Shown: positions 1 to 8,062 of the stretch, one piece after another | Numbering within the stretch: position 1 is the stretch's first letter | Layout: each line of letters starts with the position of its first letter | Source of the DNA: Chlorogloeopsis sp. ULAP01 | GTDB taxonomy: Bacteria; Cyanobacteriota; Cyanobacteriia; Cyanobacteriales; Nostocaceae | Length of the DNA stretch: 64,000 bases | Direction of reading: 5' to 3' | Assembly: GCF_030381805.1 (NCBI RefSeq) | Contig: NZ_JAUDRH010000002.1 | Coordinates: forward strand, 186,001 to 250,000 | Made by a program: the position numbers and the translations under genes | The notes under the pieces: model-generated | The model's database searches: none | Told to the model about the DNA's origin: nothing | What the model saw: only the letters and a program-made list of their open reading frames with translations

Positions 1-3000
1 AAAATACTACAGGTAGAGATGGACGACTAAATCAGATAGCATTACATATTCGTAATCGAGGAATTTTTGTTAAAAAGCATTATTCATTACATCCAAAAAT
101 CGTTGTTGATGGTGTATTTTTCCAGCTTTATCAAACAGGCATTGCTCGTGTCTGGAAATCATTACTAGAAGAATGGGCAAACAACAGCTTTGGTAAGCAT
201 ATTATCGTACTCGATCGCGCTGGAACTGCTCCCAAAATTCCTGGTATTAGGTACCGTACAATACTGGCTTATGACTACGCAAACACTGATGCCGATCGGG
301 AAATGCTACAGCAAGTTTGCGATGAAGAAGATGCAGATTTATTTATCTCTTCGTACTACACTACTCCTACTACAACACCTTCTGTGTTCATGGCATATGA
401 TATGATTCCAGAAGTAATGGGATGGGATATGAACAATCCCATGTGGCAAGAAAAACATCAGGCTATTCAACACGCATCTGCTTATATAACAATTTCAGAA
501 AATACAGCACGTGACTTGGCAAAGTTCTTTACAGATATACCTCTAGAGTCTGTTACTGTAGCTTATTGTGGAGTGAAAAGGACTTTTTCACCAGCAAAAC
601 CTGAAGAAATTAATACTTTTAAAACAAAATATGGTATCTCAAAACCATACTTTATCTTGGTTGGGCTAGGAAGTGGTTATAAGAATAGTATTTTATTCTT
701 CCAAGCTTTTTCTCAACTCGCGACTAGCTATGGATTTGATATTATCTGTACTGGCAGTGGAGGTGTATTAGCACCAGAGTTGAGAACCTACACATCAGGC
801 AGTACTATTCATATGCTGCAATTAGATGATGAGGAATTAACAACAGCTTATTCTGGTGCTGTGGCATTGGTTTATCCATCTAAGTATGAAGGTTTTGGCT
901 TGCCAGTGCTTGAGGCAATGGCTTGTGGTTGTCCTGTTATTACTTGTCATAATGCCTCAATTCCAGAAGTAGTAGGAGAAGCAGCAATTTACGTCAAGGA
1001 TGATAATGTACAAGAATTGGCAAATGCACTTTGCGAGATGCAAAAGCCTAGTATTCGTAATACCTTAATTACTGCTGGTTTAGAACAAGCGAAAAAGTTT
1101 TCTTGGTCAAAAATGGCAGACGCTGTAAGCACAGTATTAATAAATACTACACTTGCGCCTCTAAATTTAAAAGAAATAAATTTAATTATTTTTCCTGATT
1201 GGTCACAGCCAGAAGAATCACTCAGTTTAGAATTAGAACGAGTGTGGATAAACCTTGCAGCTCATCCTGATAGTAAACACATTACTCTACTTATAGAGAC
1301 AAGTAACTGTGATGAAAATTATGCCGAAATGTTGTTATCTGCTATAAGTATGAATCTTCTCATGCAAGAAGATTTGGATGTCAGCGAAGGATTAGAAATT
1401 TCTTTAGTGGGACAGTTGGGTGATATCCAGTGGCAGGCTTTGCTACCTAAGATTAAAGCCAGAATTATTTTGGAACAGGAAAATAAACAAGCTGTAGCGC
1501 TAACAAAAGCAGAAACTCTTCCCTCCTATAATTTAGAAAATTTTTGTGATACACCATCTGGACAGTTTTTTTTTGAGTTGAGTCAAACATTTTTCCAACA
1601 GGGAAGATGGCAAGAAGCAATTAATCAATATCAAAAACTGTTAGCAATACAACCAGGGGATCCAGAAGATTATTGGCGCTTAAGTGAGTGTTATCGACAG
1701 TTAAACTTGGTAGATAAAGCTTTTGTAATTCTTCAAGAAGGAATTAAACTTTATCCAACAGATGGAAACCTTCATTTCTCGTTAATTAAGAATTTGCAGC
1801 AGGCTGGACGAATTCAAAATGCTATCTCTAGTGCAATTACAGCTTCAAATATATTACCTGATGATTACACTTTTAAAATTTACAAACATTTAATAGTCCC
1901 CATAATCTATGAAAAACAAGATGAAATTAGTTTTTATCGGAAACGATTTATACAAGGATTGCAAAATTTAATTCAAGAAACATCTCTAAACACTGATGTA
2001 GAGAAAAAGTATGCTTTGGCAGGTATAGGTAGCCTCACAAACTTTTATATTTCCTATCAAGCTCAAAACGACATAGAGTTGCAACGCCAGTATGGAAAGT
2101 TAGTACATGAAATTATGGCAGCTAACTATCCTCAGTGGGTTACTCCTGTATCCATACCTCCCCTTAAACCTGGTAACAAAATTCGTATTGGCTACGTTTC
2201 AAATTATCTCCATTCTTACAGTGGAACGCTGTGGTTAACTGGTTGGTTGCGCTACTGCGATCGCAACTCCTTTGAAATCTACTGTTACTATACAGGAAAC
2301 TCACCAGATTTAATTACGCAGCAATTTCAAGCTCACAGTGATGCTTTCCACCACATTCCCCATAATTTAGAAGCTGTTTGCCAACAAATCATAGCCGATC
2401 AACTGCACATTCTTGTCTATCCAGAAATAGGTATGGATCCGCCAACCATGCAAATAGCAGGTTTGCGGCTTGCACCTATCCAATGCACTGCTTGGGGACA
2501 TCCGGTGACAACTGGCTTACCCACAATTGATTACTTTTTATCTAGCGAGTTAATGGAATCTGAAAATGCACAAGAACATTACTCAGAAAAATTAATTCGT
2601 TTGCCTAACATTGGTGTATCTTATCCGAAACCATATATCCCACCAATTATTAAAACCCGCTCAGATTATCAACTACCAGAAGACGCAGTTATCTATCTTT
2701 GTTGTCAAGCGCCTTTCAAATACCTGCCGCAATATGATTTTATTTTGGCAGAAATCGCTTGTCGGCTTCCCCAAGCAAAATTTCTATTTCTGCGTGGTGG
2801 TTTACTCCGGGAACGTTTGAACCGCGCCTTTACCACAGTCAATCTCAAATACGAAGATTACTGCTTATTTCTCACCATTCCGGAGCGGTTAGATTACCTG
2901 ATGATTAATCTACTTTCCGATGTTTATCTAGATACTTTTACTTGGTCTGGAGGTAATACTAGCCTAGAAGCGATCGCTTGCCATCTTCCTATTGTCACCT

Positions 3001-3338
3001 GTCCAGGGGAATTTATGCGAGGTCGCCACACTTACAGTTTCCTGCAAATGATTGGAGTGACAGACACCATCGCCCAAAATGAAGCAGAATATATCGATAT
3101 TGCTGTCAAATTAGGACTCGATTCAGCTTGGGGAAACAGCATTGCAAAAAAGATGAAAGAGCGTCACCATCTTCTTTTTGATGACAAAGTATGTGTTGAA
3201 GGTTTAGAAGCTTTCTATAAACAGCTTGTTGAAGAATCTTTGAAAAAAAGTTCTAGTAAGCACAAAGAGTGCTTACAAAGCTTACAAAATATATGTACGA
3301 ATATCGTAAACTCACGCCAGAACAAAAAGCTGAACTAG
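1..3338 (+). CDS. GT4 - TPR - SPINDLY-like (GT41) fusion glycosyltransferase, 5' partial
   Basis: The frame is open from base 3, so the gene starts left of the window. The first internal ATG is at 303, but the 100 codons before it (DGVFFQLYQTGIARVW and following) read as ordinary GT4 N-terminal sequence. From that ATG: residues about 1-270 are a GT-B retaining glycosyltransferase with the family E-x7-E signature (EGFGLPVLEAMACGCPV, about residue 195). Residues about 420-520 are TPR repeats (EAINQYQKLLAIQPGDPEDY). Residues about 620-975 match the C-terminal half of SPINDLY/O-GlcNAc transferase (IRIGYVSNYLHSYSGTLWL, then SGGNTSLEAIACHLPIV). The family moves sugar from a nucleotide-sugar to sugar or to Ser/Thr; the acceptor is unknown here. 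The last codons (3293-3338) overlap the N-terminal coding remnant of a transposase, so the C-terminal tail is probably acquired sequence. No signal peptide is visible in the part shown. The domain assignment is sure; the substrate is not. Confidence 0.9.
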   Translation, partial: NTTGRDGRLNQIALHIRNRGIFVKKHYSLHPKIVVDGVFFQLYQTGIARVWKSLLEEWANNSFGKHIIVLDRAGTAPKIPGIRYRTILAYDYANTDADREMLQQVCDEEDADLFISSYYTTPTTTPSVFMAYDMIPEVMGWDMNNPMWQEKHQAIQHASAYITISENTARDLAKFFTDIPLESVTVAYCGVKRTFSPAKPEEINTFKTKYGISKPYFILVGLGSGYKNSILFFQAFSQLATSYGFDIICTGSGGVLAPELRTYTSGSTIHMLQLDDEELTTAYSGAVALVYPSKYEGFGLPVLEAMACGCPVITCHNASIPEVVGEAAIYVKDDNVQELANALCEMQKPSIRNTLITAGLEQAKKFSWSKMADAVSTVLINTTLAPLNLKEINLIIFPDWSQPEESLSLELERVWINLAAHPDSKHITLLIETSNCDENYAEMLLSAISMNLLMQEDLDVSEGLEISLVGQLGDIQWQALLPKIKARIILEQENKQAVALTKAETLPSYNLENFCDTPSGQFFFELSQTFFQQGRWQEAINQYQKLLAIQPGDPEDYWRLSECYRQLNLVDKAFVILQEGIKLYPTDGNLHFSLIKNLQQAGRIQNAISSAITASNILPDDYTFKIYKHLIVPIIYEKQDEISFYRKRFIQGLQNLIQETSLNTDVEKKYALAGIGSLTNFYISYQAQNDIELQRQYGKLVHEIMAANYPQWVTPVSIPPLKPGNKIRIGYVSNYLHSYSGTLWLTGWLRYCDRNSFEIYCYYTGNSPDLITQQFQAHSDAFHHIPHNLEAVCQQIIADQLHILVYPEIGMDPPTMQIAGLRLAPIQCTAWGHPVTTGLPTIDYFLSSELMESENAQEHYSEKLIRLPNIGVSYPKPYIPPIIKTRSDYQLPEDAVIYLCCQAPFKYLPQYDFILAEIACRLPQAKFLFLRGGLLRERLNRAFTTVNLKYEDYCLFLTIPERLDYLMINLLSDVYLDTFTWSGGNTSLEAIACHLPIVTCPGEFMRGRHTYSFLQMIGVTDTIAQNEAEYIDIAVKLGLDSAWGNSIAKKMKERHHLLFDDKVCVEGLEAFYKQLVEESLKKSSSKHKECLQSLQNICTNIVNSRQNKKLN
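3256..3276. repeat. REP-like palindrome upstream of transposase remnant
   Basis: An 8-bp perfect inverted repeat (GTAAGCAC / GTGCTTAC) with a 5-base loop lies inside the last codons of the glycosyltransferase gene. It resembles the REP-like palindromes at 3650-3673 and 4070-4120. I infer a REP cluster mobilised by the adjacent RAYT transposase. Confidence 0.6.
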
Positions 3339-3355
3339 TTATATCACGTTCGTGA
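3293..3355 (+). pseudogene. detached N-terminal fragment of RAYT transposase
   Basis: From ATG 3293 the frame reads MYEYRKLTPEQKAELV and then reaches a stop at 3353. This is the typical start of cyanobacterial REP-associated tyrosine transposases. It normally continues straight into the (E)RLSKGYPHHSPPHPV segment, which is found in the same frame only at 3470. About 125 bp containing a long palindrome separates the two pieces. The fragment overlaps the 3' end of the glycosyltransferase gene in another frame. Confidence 0.6.
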
Positions 3356-3375
3356 CAATGCCCATAATAAAATAA

Positions 3376-3427
3376 CCTCACCCGCCTACGGCACCCTCTC
3401 CTTAGTAAGGAGAGGGTTGGGGTGAGG
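3376..3427. repeat. palindromic insertion (nested hairpin) in transposase gene
   Basis: The outer arms are CCTCACCC / GGGTGAGG. The inner arms CCCTCTCCTTA / TAAGGAGAGGG are perfectly complementary around a single G. Elements of this kind are common intergenic palindromes in cyanobacteria. Here it sits between the two same-frame halves of a transposase gene, so it most likely inserted there. It could also act as a terminator-like hairpin after the glycosyltransferase gene, although no T-run follows. Confidence 0.75.
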
Positions 3428-3475
3428 TAACGCAGGAATTAAGAGTAATTTAGCGGACATCATATTAAAGAGCGC

Positions 3476-4051
3476 TTGAGTAAAGGCTATCCACACCATT
3501 CCCCACCACATCCAGTTAAAGATAAATCTTTTTACCTGCTGATGGTAGCCTGTTACGAACATAAACATCATATGCAATCTGAATCTCGCCGTCAGCAACT
3601 GCTAAATATGATATTTGATAGATTTGGTAGTAGTGGAAATGAAGAAAGCAGCACTAAAGCGCTTACTACGAACATAAAAATTTGTGCTTGGGTTGTTTTG
3701 CCCAATCACTATTATCTACTAGTTCATCTTGTAAATTTTAATGTTTTAAGTGAATTATTTCGTGGAATTCATGGTTTTACTGCTCGCCAATGGAATCTTG
3801 AAGACAATATTACTCAGCGAAAAATTTGGTACAGATGGAGCGATCGCGCTATTCGCTCTGAAAGACATTACTATACAACTCTTAATTATATTCATTACAA
3901 CCCAGTCAAACATGGTTTTGTGAAATCACCTTATGACTGGGTAGAAAGCAGCGTTCACTGGTATTTAAAAGCTCAAGGAAGGCAATGGCTACGTGATTCT
4001 TGGGTTCAATATCCAGTACAAGATTATGGCAGCGATTGGGATAACTTTTAA
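3476..4051 (+). CDS. REP-associated tyrosine transposase (RAYT, Y1/IS200-like), degenerate
   Basis: This is the body of a Y1-type transposase of the RAYT family, which moves REP palindromes by single-strand cleavage with a tyrosine. The only in-frame starts are weak (TTG at 3476), and the natural N-terminus is split off at 3293-3355, so this is probably a broken gene. Family landmarks: HHSPPHPV near the start, WVVLPNHYYLLVH for the metal-binding region, and YIHYNPVKHGFV near the C-terminal catalytic region. The usual metal-binding H-x-H (PNHYH) reads PNHYY, so the second histidine is lost. A REP-like sequence (3650-3673) lies inside the frame and adds residues STKALTTN just before the HUH region. 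Activity is unlikely. Confidence 0.75.
   Translation: MSKGYPHHSPPHPVKDKSFYLLMVACYEHKHHMQSESRRQQLLNMIFDRFGSSGNEESSTKALTTNIKICAWVVLPNHYYLLVHLVNFNVLSELFRGIHGFTARQWNLEDNITQRKIWYRWSDRAIRSERHYYTTLNYIHYNPVKHGFVKSPYDWVESSVHWYLKAQGRQWLRDSWVQYPVQDYGSDWDNF
3650..3673 (+). repeat. REP-like sequence inside transposase frame
   Basis: The segment shares the pattern ACTAAAG-C-T-ACTACGA-C with the REP-like copy at 4096-4120 (GGACTAAAGTCCTCACTACG). It is in frame and coding within the transposase. Confidence 0.55.
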
Positions 4052-4069
4052 CGTTCTAAGGTTTGTATT

Positions 4070-4120
4070 AAGCACTTGAGTGCTTCCAAAAACCAGAGGA
4101 CTAAAGTCCTCACTACGAGC
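4070..4120. repeat. two REP-like palindromes between convergent genes
   Basis: The first is AAGCACTTGAGTGCTT (4070-4085, 7-bp arms). The second is GAGGACTAAAGTCCTC (4096-4111, 6-bp arms) followed by ACTACGAGC. They lie between the transposase and the stop codon of the minus-strand gene that ends at 4121. They probably define the REP family served by the transposase and may also end transcription from both sides. Confidence 0.6.
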
Positions 4121-6325
4121 TTATTTCTTATATCTTTGCCACATCTGTTCGTAAGCCTTCTCCATCTCACGAGTAAACTGCTTTGCATTCCATAGCGGTG
4201 CCGTTTGCCGTGATTGCCTTAATCTCCAAGAAATCTGCTGTCTTAAACCAGCATCTTTACCCAAGCGCACACCCCACTCTATATACTCTTCATCCGTCCA
4301 AGCAATGCCTTCTGTAATACCTGCATTCATCATCATGGTGTAGCTATTACGAGCCGCAAATTGTTCACCTACTCGTGATACTAAGGGAATGCACATCCAG
4401 AGGGTTTCTAGGGTTGTTGTCGCGCCATTGTAGGGATAAGTGTCTAATACCACATCCGCAATTCCTAGATTAGCGCGATGAACTGACTCTAAATCTACTA
4501 GTGGTAGAAATCGCAGCCTTGAGCAACTTACTCCCTCTTCTTCAGCAATTTGCTCAAAAAATTTTTTCATTGAATCTTGCTCGTTTTGCCCTTTAATCAG
4601 TAGATAGCTCTCAGGTACTTCCTTAAGAATTCTTATTTGCGATCGCACTGTATTTGGATGACGCTTATAGGGTGTTTGACTACTTAAATAAATCACTGCA
4701 TCGTTAGGAATATTTAATTGTTCTCTACGTAACGTAGGAATACCAACTTCAAACCCATCTACAGCAATGTAAGTATTAGGCAAACGCCAAATAGTTGAAG
4801 TGTAATATTTCTGCGCAGAATCAGGTAAAACATATGGATCGGCAATAAAATAATCTATGGTTGTCAATCCTGAAGCATCAGAACCAAGCCAAGTGACTTG
4901 AACCGGAGCTGGTTTTAATGCCATGACTCCACAAACTTTTTTAGAAGTCACACTATCTAAATCAATTAGTACGTCAATTTCGTTTTTATGAATAAGTTCA
5001 GCAATTTCGATAATTTCTTGAGTTTGGGACAAATCATAAAACTCTGAGATTTGTTGAGAAATAAATTCTTGCAAATTGTCATTGCTGCCTTCTAAAGAAT
5101 AAGCGTAAATTTGAAATTTTTCTCGGTCGTGATATTTAAAAATCCAGCGTGATAGCCAACCAACAGAATGCCGACGCAAGCAGGTAGATATATAACCAAT
5201 TTTTAAAGGTCTAACAAACTTAACAATGGGGTTAGATATTTTCTTTGGTTGGAATAATCCTAATTGTTTTTGGATACGCTCCTGACAAAATTTACTTACC
5301 TGATTGCGAAAGAGATGGTTTCTAGCAGGTTCATCTTGTAAATAAGGAGAAAAGGCCACGGTACTAATTAAATTTACTAAATGCTCTTCAGGTACATAGC
5401 TATCAGATTCAATTAACTTACCCAGTAAATTTTCATATTTTTGATATGCAGAGTCAGCTTTTTGCCACTGTCCACCTGCTCGCATCAAACCTCTTAGTGT
5501 TAGATAATTAGCTGCTACTTCATCTACTAAAGAGGGAGAATTACTAAGAATACGTTGAGTAAATTCTAGGCTTTCCAGGTTTCTACCTGAATTTTGATAG
5601 AGGTTGGCAAAATTGACCAAAAAGCTGATATCTGTTTGTGCGAGAGCCAGTAATTTTTTGCATAATGCTACTGCTTTTTCTGAGCTCAAAGAGTTGATAA
5701 ATATAACAGATTGATCGCAGATAATTTTTGTTATGATGGCAGGATTATTAGTATTTTCAATACAGGCCACAATAAATTCAAAAGCAGACGTTTGCAAAGG
5801 ATAAATTTCTAATACTAGTTGTAATATTTGCAAAAGTAGATTGGCATCACACTTAATGTGTTTGCTTGTCTCCAGTATTTGTGCTGCTTCAAACAGGGGC
5901 AGCTCTTCATCTTGATATATGTCTAGTTTTGGCGATAGTTGAATAATATGTAGCAGGTTATCCAGGTTGTCTGGATTAATTTCTCGCATATGCTGTCTGA
6001 TTGCCCAAGCTACTTTATAATATTCAAGGGCTTCCTGCCGTTCGGCTTCTGTTTGCAAAACCTGTATTAGTTCTTCTATCCAATCATTTACTTTTTCTGG
6101 CTCATCCTCGCTTAAAGGCATCATCCAAGTCATTTGTGCTTCTATTTCTTTTCCTTGTAAAAGCAGCATTAACCCTAGATACCAGTAGTGTGAAATCACA
6201 TCTGGTTCAGATGCTATTCCTTGCTCATACAAATAGGCAGCTTGTTCGTAGTGTCCTTCAATCAGATGCTGATGGGCTTGCTGTTGCCAATTAGTAAATT
6301 TATTTACAGATATTTCAACGTTCAT
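4121..6325 (-). CDS. TPR / SPINDLY-like O-GlcNAc transferase family protein (GT41)
   Basis: A 734-residue protein. Residues about 10-330 are helical TPR-like repeats (HLIEGHYEQAAYLYEQGI; FANLYQNSGRNLESLEFTQ). Residues about 370-730 are the two-lobed GT41 catalytic region, starting at KIGYISTCLRRHSVGWLS and including the nucleotide-binding end YPYNGATTTLETLWMCIPLV. It is a paralogue of the C-terminal part of the gene at 1-3338, but has no GT4 domain. GT41 enzymes attach GlcNAc (or fucose) to Ser/Thr of cytoplasmic proteins; in bacteria some act on surface appendages. The gene lies downstream of the pilin gene on the same strand, but a terminator (6353-6381) separates them. No signal peptide is seen. 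The family assignment is firm; the target is unknown. Confidence 0.88.
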   Translation of the reverse strand: MNVEISVNKFTNWQQQAHQHLIEGHYEQAAYLYEQGIASEPDVISHYWYLGLMLLLQGKEIEAQMTWMMPLSEDEPEKVNDWIEELIQVLQTEAERQEALEYYKVAWAIRQHMREINPDNLDNLLHIIQLSPKLDIYQDEELPLFEAAQILETSKHIKCDANLLLQILQLVLEIYPLQTSAFEFIVACIENTNNPAIITKIICDQSVIFINSLSSEKAVALCKKLLALAQTDISFLVNFANLYQNSGRNLESLEFTQRILSNSPSLVDEVAANYLTLRGLMRAGGQWQKADSAYQKYENLLGKLIESDSYVPEEHLVNLISTVAFSPYLQDEPARNHLFRNQVSKFCQERIQKQLGLFQPKKISNPIVKFVRPLKIGYISTCLRRHSVGWLSRWIFKYHDREKFQIYAYSLEGSNDNLQEFISQQISEFYDLSQTQEIIEIAELIHKNEIDVLIDLDSVTSKKVCGVMALKPAPVQVTWLGSDASGLTTIDYFIADPYVLPDSAQKYYTSTIWRLPNTYIAVDGFEVGIPTLRREQLNIPNDAVIYLSSQTPYKRHPNTVRSQIRILKEVPESYLLIKGQNEQDSMKKFFEQIAEEEGVSCSRLRFLPLVDLESVHRANLGIADVVLDTYPYNGATTTLETLWMCIPLVSRVGEQFAARNSYTMMMNAGITEGIAWTDEEYIEWGVRLGKDAGLRQQISWRLRQSRQTAPLWNAKQFTREMEKAYEQMWQRYKK

Positions 6326-6352
6326 ATAATGCTAATAACTTCAATAAATGAT

Positions 6353-6381
6353 AAAAAAGGTGGGTATGATTGTACCCACCT
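6353..6381 (-). terminator. rho-independent terminator after pilin gene
   Basis: On the minus strand a 9-bp stem (AGGTGGGTA / TACCCACCT) with a 6-base loop is followed by a run of six T. It lies 53 bases past the pilin stop and 28 bases before the ATG of the GT41 gene. Confidence 0.85.
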
Positions 6382-6433
6382 GTGAATAACTTTGCTGGTA
6401 ATATTGTTGCCACCAAGTTAAATGTATAACTGT

Positions 6434-7009
6434 TTACTTAACCTCTTTTTGGGTACCTGTATCACAATTAATACTAGTAGGAGGACTTCCTACAGGTGCT
6501 CCATCAGCCAAGGTATCGCCCTGTTTTACAGGGTTGAGAGTTTCGCACAAATTAGCCATTGTGGTTCCTTCCCCATTTCCTGCACCAGCTGTTTGTCCAA
6601 CCACAACGTTACCAACGTAGCCTTTCAAAACAGCAGGGTTCGCGGCAGCAGTTGTTGGTAGGGCTTTAGCAGTTGCACCTACTGTACCGAGGGCAGCTAT
6701 GGTGTAAACGTAGTTTTCTGTTTGTGACTTGATACCCAGTTGCAGATTGGTAAACTGAGCTTGAGTGGTAACAAAGTTTGGATTTTCCAAAATATAAGCT
6801 TGTTGAGCGCGGTTGATGGAACCAACGTAGGTTTTTGCTTCCGAAGAACGGGCTTTGTTAGCTTGGTTTAAGAACGCAGGCAGTGCAATAGCTGAGAGAA
6901 TACCGATGATAATAATTACTACCAGTAGTTCAATCAGGGTGAAACCTTCATCTTCTTTCTTTTTATTAAGAATGTGTTGTAAAAACTTGGCTTTCAGTTC
7001 GCTTTTCAT
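6434..7009 (-). CDS. type IV pilin (PilA-like major or minor pilin)
   Basis: A 191-residue prepilin using ATG 7009. A Shine-Dalgarno GAGGAG (7018-7023) sits 8 bases upstream and favours this start over an ATG at 7066. The class III leader is cut before the Phe of GFTLIELLVVIIIIGILSAI, with Glu at position +5, as prepilin peptidase and N-methylation require. The rest is a variable globular head rich in Ala, Thr and Gly, with two cysteines near the C-terminus (LCETLNP, INCDTG) that could form the usual D-loop disulphide. Assembled pili give twitching motility, DNA uptake and, in filamentous forms, hormogonium gliding. Transcription appears monocistronic because a strong terminator follows. Whether it is a major or a minor pilin cannot be told. 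Confidence 0.93.
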   Translation of the reverse strand: MKSELKAKFLQHILNKKKEDEGFTLIELLVVIIIIGILSAIALPAFLNQANKARSSEAKTYVGSINRAQQAYILENPNFVTTQAQFTNLQLGIKSQTENYVYTIAALGTVGATAKALPTTAAANPAVLKGYVGNVVVGQTAGAGNGEGTTMANLCETLNPVKQGDTLADGAPVGSPPTSINCDTGTQKEVK

Positions 7010-7385
7010 ATCTGTAACTCCTCGTGGTGGTGATTGCTTATCGCGTTCTAAAAATAACTTACCCACCCCGGATCAATTTCATATCACTCCCACCAAAAAA
7101 AGTTTTTTTAGTTGTAAGTAAGTGGTTCTTTTCGATGCAAAAAACCTGTCTAATCAGCATTTTCAGACTGAATTTAAAAGATAAATCAATGCGGTTCAGT
7201 AAACGGTAGCTGTCACCCTCTAGATGTGTAGTCGCTTCCCGTGAGGGAGTGGCGTGACAAGGCTAAGATGCTGCATTATAGCTTTCTTATAGGATGGGCT
7301 TCTAGCCCGTCTGGTACGGACAAGATGTCCAAACCACAAGATTTATATTTGGGTAACGGATAATTAATTTCTTGGAGACATCCAG
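7010..7385. other. intergenic region upstream of pilin, with REP-like hairpins
   Basis: No gene is visible. It should hold the pilin promoter on the minus strand. Near 7296-7330 are two small palindromes, GGGCTTCTAGCCC and GGACAAGATGTCC, a pair often seen together as dispersed repeats in cyanobacteria. A GTGGCGTGA string typical of other dispersed repeats in this window occurs near 7250. Confidence 0.55.
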
Positions 7386-7952
7386 TTACTCAAATTCAGG
7401 TGGCCATAGGTCTGATATTGCCAATTCCCAACCTGGTAGCACATCTGGTAACGTGAGTGTGTCTCCATTGTGCAATACAACTGGAGCTTGGTTGAGTCGG
7501 TAAACTGTTACTGTCAATTGGTCAGGATCAATTAGTATCCCAACTGTAGAGCCGAGTTGTAAGAATAATTGAATTTTCTCTTCAAGCGGTTTAATTCTGT
7601 CTGATTTGGATTTGACTTCTACCACTAGATCTGGAACTAACTCTACAAAGTCGCGCTTGCTCTTTTTTAGTCTGTCAGCCCGCACAAAAGAAACATCAGG
7701 CGCACGCAAATTTCTTTTTTCTGAGTCGCCCTCTTCCATACTCGGCAGAATAAAGCCTGCGCTAGAACCAGTTACTCGCCCTAATTTGCGCGACATTACC
7801 CAGTTATTCAAGAAGGTAGTCAACCGAGTAGTGATTTCCTCTGACTCGTAATCTGATGGCCCCATAACTATGATGTTCCCTTCTACCAGTTCCATCCGCC
7901 ATTCTGGATGTTCGCTTTGTAGTTGCTCTAAATCTGCAATGGTAAGGGACAT
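7386..7952 (-). CDS. Uma2 family (DUF820) PD-(D/E)XK endonuclease-like protein
   Basis: A 188-residue protein of the Uma2 family, which is greatly expanded in cyanobacteria. Seen: the N-terminal MSLTIADLEQLQSEHPEWRM and GNIIVMGPS segment, the RAPDVSFV strand with its acidic residue, and the DLVVEVKSKSDR strand that carries the E-x-K of the nuclease core. The length is typical of the family. The biological role of these proteins is unresolved; some are linked to mobile elements. It is a stand-alone gene with no evident partner. A relic of a second Uma2-like N-terminus occurs at 52028-52093. Confidence 0.88.
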   Translation of the reverse strand: MSLTIADLEQLQSEHPEWRMELVEGNIIVMGPSDYESEEITTRLTTFLNNWVMSRKLGRVTGSSAGFILPSMEEGDSEKRNLRAPDVSFVRADRLKKSKRDFVELVPDLVVEVKSKSDRIKPLEEKIQLFLQLGSTVGILIDPDQLTVTVYRLNQAPVVLHNGDTLTLPDVLPGWELAISDLWPPEFE

Positions 7953-8062
7953 AGTACACTAAATAACGCTTCTATATCTATCATACGCACCCAAACCTAC
8001 GAAAGCTACAATGTATTGTGTGTAGGCAATAACAGCTGTATAGTTTGCCATTAATAAAATTA

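Noticed and set aside
6001..6294. 97-codon plus-strand ORF within the GT41 gene
   Set aside because: It is an antisense shadow of the clear TPR coding sequence.
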